64,000 nt of DNA, taken from Paranoxybacillus vitaminiphilus (lineage in GTDB: Bacteria > Bacillota > Bacilli > Bacillales > Anoxybacillaceae). The notes beneath the pieces are model-generated. The model did no database searches, was not told the origin of the DNA, and worked only from the letters and a program-made list of their open reading frames with translations. Numbering within the stretch: position 1 is the first letter of the stretch; every line of letters begins with the position of its first letter. The position numbers and the translations under genes are program-made. Location: positions 1-64,000 of the forward strand of contig NZ_QLMH01000010.1 in assembly GCF_003259935.1 (NCBI RefSeq), read 5' to 3'. Positions 62,919-64,000 of the stretch are shown in pieces.

Positions 62919-64000
62919 TTAAGCAATTGTATTTGGCCGGCTTACATAATCGCTCTGTCCCTTTTTGTTTTTTACAATGAAGTAGAAAACAAGCGCTAAC
63001 GAAATGCCGCCAAATACGACAACCATCCACTGTAAACCGATTGTATCAAGCAATAAACCGGTTCCTAGTAAGACGATTTGGAACATGACGCGATCTAACA
63101 TATTTTTAAACGAGAAAAACCTCCCGTGAAAGTCTTTGCTGACTTTCGTTTGGAAAATGGTCGCAACAATCGGGAAAAAGCAGCCGACAGCAAGGCCGAA
63201 AAGACTAAATGAAACAACTGAAGCGATTTTTATATAGGCAAAATAAAGTGATAAATGCGCCAAGGCAATGGTAATGGTAAAGCTGTACATTAATTTTAGT
63301 AAGTCTTTATTTACGGAAATACGTTTTACAATAAACGCACCGATCATAAAACAAATCCCTTCCGCCGCATACAATAACCCTTTAATCGAAGTGTCGTGCT
63401 GGAGTTCACTTATATTGATGACCATCAGATTAAAACCGCCGATAAACAAATACGGGACGATCATTAAAATTAAAGCAATTTTAACGATTGGAGTTTGCTT
63501 AAGAACCGGGATAATGTCTTTAAAACTTTCTTTTGAGTGCTGCTTGCTTTTATGCTGTGATGTTTCTTCCTGAATCATTAAGAAAAAAGTAGAAACAAAC
63601 AGAAGCGCATATGCTACCATCGAACCAATATATAAAGAATATAAGTTCATCACTACAAGCAATGCACCGCCAAGAGCAGTACCTAGTATTCTAGCAATCG
63701 TAGCTACGTTCATATGGATACCGTTCATCGTCAATAAATCTTTTTCTGTAACAATGAGCGGTATAGCCGCCTGCAGCGCGGGAAAATAAAACGCAGCCGA
63801 TATTTGAATTGCCACCATAAAACATACCATCCATAATACAGAAGAATACTTCAATGCCAGCAGCATGAAAACAACGCTTAACATCCGGGCAAAACCGGAA
63901 TAAAGAAGCACTGTTTTCTTTTTAGTGCTGTCAATCACTCTTCCTGCGAGAGGTCCAACTGCTACACCCGCGAGCAGTCCCGTAAACAAAATTAAAGACT
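62919..64000 (-). CDS. MFS transporter, N-terminal part beyond the window (partial)
   Basis: The frame is open from the stop at 62919 to the window edge, giving about 360 residues. The visible part begins inside the first helices (LILFTGLLAGVAVGPLAGRV, then the motif-A-like VIDSTKKK) and contains about ten further hydrophobic segments. Motif A is weak, and the arrangement (long helix pairs, LFGLAVGCFFPIVATIFQTKV near the C-terminal half) resembles DHA3/macrolide-efflux-type MFS proteins (MefA-like). The substrate is not known. An internal Met at 63989 is not the real start because the frame continues upstream. Confidence 0.82.
   Translation of the reverse strand, partial: SLILFTGLLAGVAVGPLAGRVIDSTKKKTVLLYSGFARMLSVVFMLLALKYSSVLWMVCFMVAIQISAAFYFPALQAAIPLIVTEKDLLTMNGIHMNVATIARILGTALGGALLVVMNLYSLYIGSMVAYALLFVSTFFLMIQEETSQHKSKQHSKESFKDIIPVLKQTPIVKIALILMIVPYLFIGGFNLMVINISELQHDTSIKGLLYAAEGICFMIGAFIVKRISVNKDLLKLMYSFTITIALAHLSLYFAYIKIASVVSFSLFGLAVGCFFPIVATIFQTKVSKDFHGRFFSFKNMLDRVMFQIVLLGTGLLLDTIGLQWMVVVFGGISLALVFYFIVKNKKGQSDYVSRPNTIA

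Overview
The window is a chromosomal segment of a low-to-medium GC, endospore-forming Firmicute of the family Bacillaceae. Supporting signs are a ger germination-receptor operon, AGGAGG-type ribosome binding sites, a yng-type leucine-degradation operon laid out as in Bacillus, yfiB/yfiC and ytr-type ABC operons, and an alcohol dehydrogenase that reads almost like the Geobacillus stearothermophilus AdhT. A moderately thermophilic genus near Geobacillus, Parageobacillus or Aeribacillus is my inference. No tRNA, rRNA, CRISPR array or intact transposase was seen.

Layout. 1-6.3 kb: tail of a chemoreceptor, a short Fur-type regulator overlapping hemH, a flavin oxidoreductase, a TauE-type exporter behind an attenuator-like leader, a broken merR, a cold-shock gene and a fetB-like permease with an in-frame stop. 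6.5-15.7 kb: adhT, small metabolic genes, gene remnants (pirin and a metallo-beta-lactamase joined after deletions; a PH-domain gene), a Nudix hydrolase, the YfiB/YfiC exporter and a metallo-hydrolase. 15.7-28.5 kb: an ABC transporter with an SGNH hydrolase, a lone glutamine synthetase, YitT- and CapA-family genes, cadC-cadA and a ytr-like operon. 28.7-35 kb: a nosD-nosL-nosY-nosF cluster with no nosZ, a second NosL and a soluble globin-like chemoreceptor with a CZB domain. 35-45 kb: two EamA exporters, a ger operon in B-A-C order, glutaminase, and small proteins mixed with mobile-element debris. 45-56 kb: one long operon, TetR-controlled, for leucine/isovalerate degradation (yngJ-I-H-HB-G-F-E plus acetoacetate-CoA ligase). 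56-64 kb: a flavodoxin-like reductase, small proteins, a globin-coupled HD-GYP phosphodiesterase, threonine dehydratase and two MFS transporters, the last cut by the window end.

Working together: the leucine operon can take isovaleryl-CoA through methylcrotonyl-CoA and HMG-CoA to acetyl-CoA and acetoacetate, and the last gene re-activates acetoacetate. Several genes point to gas, metal and redox sensing (globin sensors, NosL/NosDFY copper functions, CadC/CadA, Fur/ferrochelatase).

The most unusual content lies between genes. One family is a ~55-bp hairpin element that always follows TTTAA; four copies and one half copy are present, with one copy inside merR and one forming the 3' end of nosF. 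The second is a ~75-125-bp nested palindrome family at gene 3' ends (seven copies). Two leaders (tauE, the second eamA) have alternative-structure features. I could run no searches, so all homology statements come from reading the sequence.
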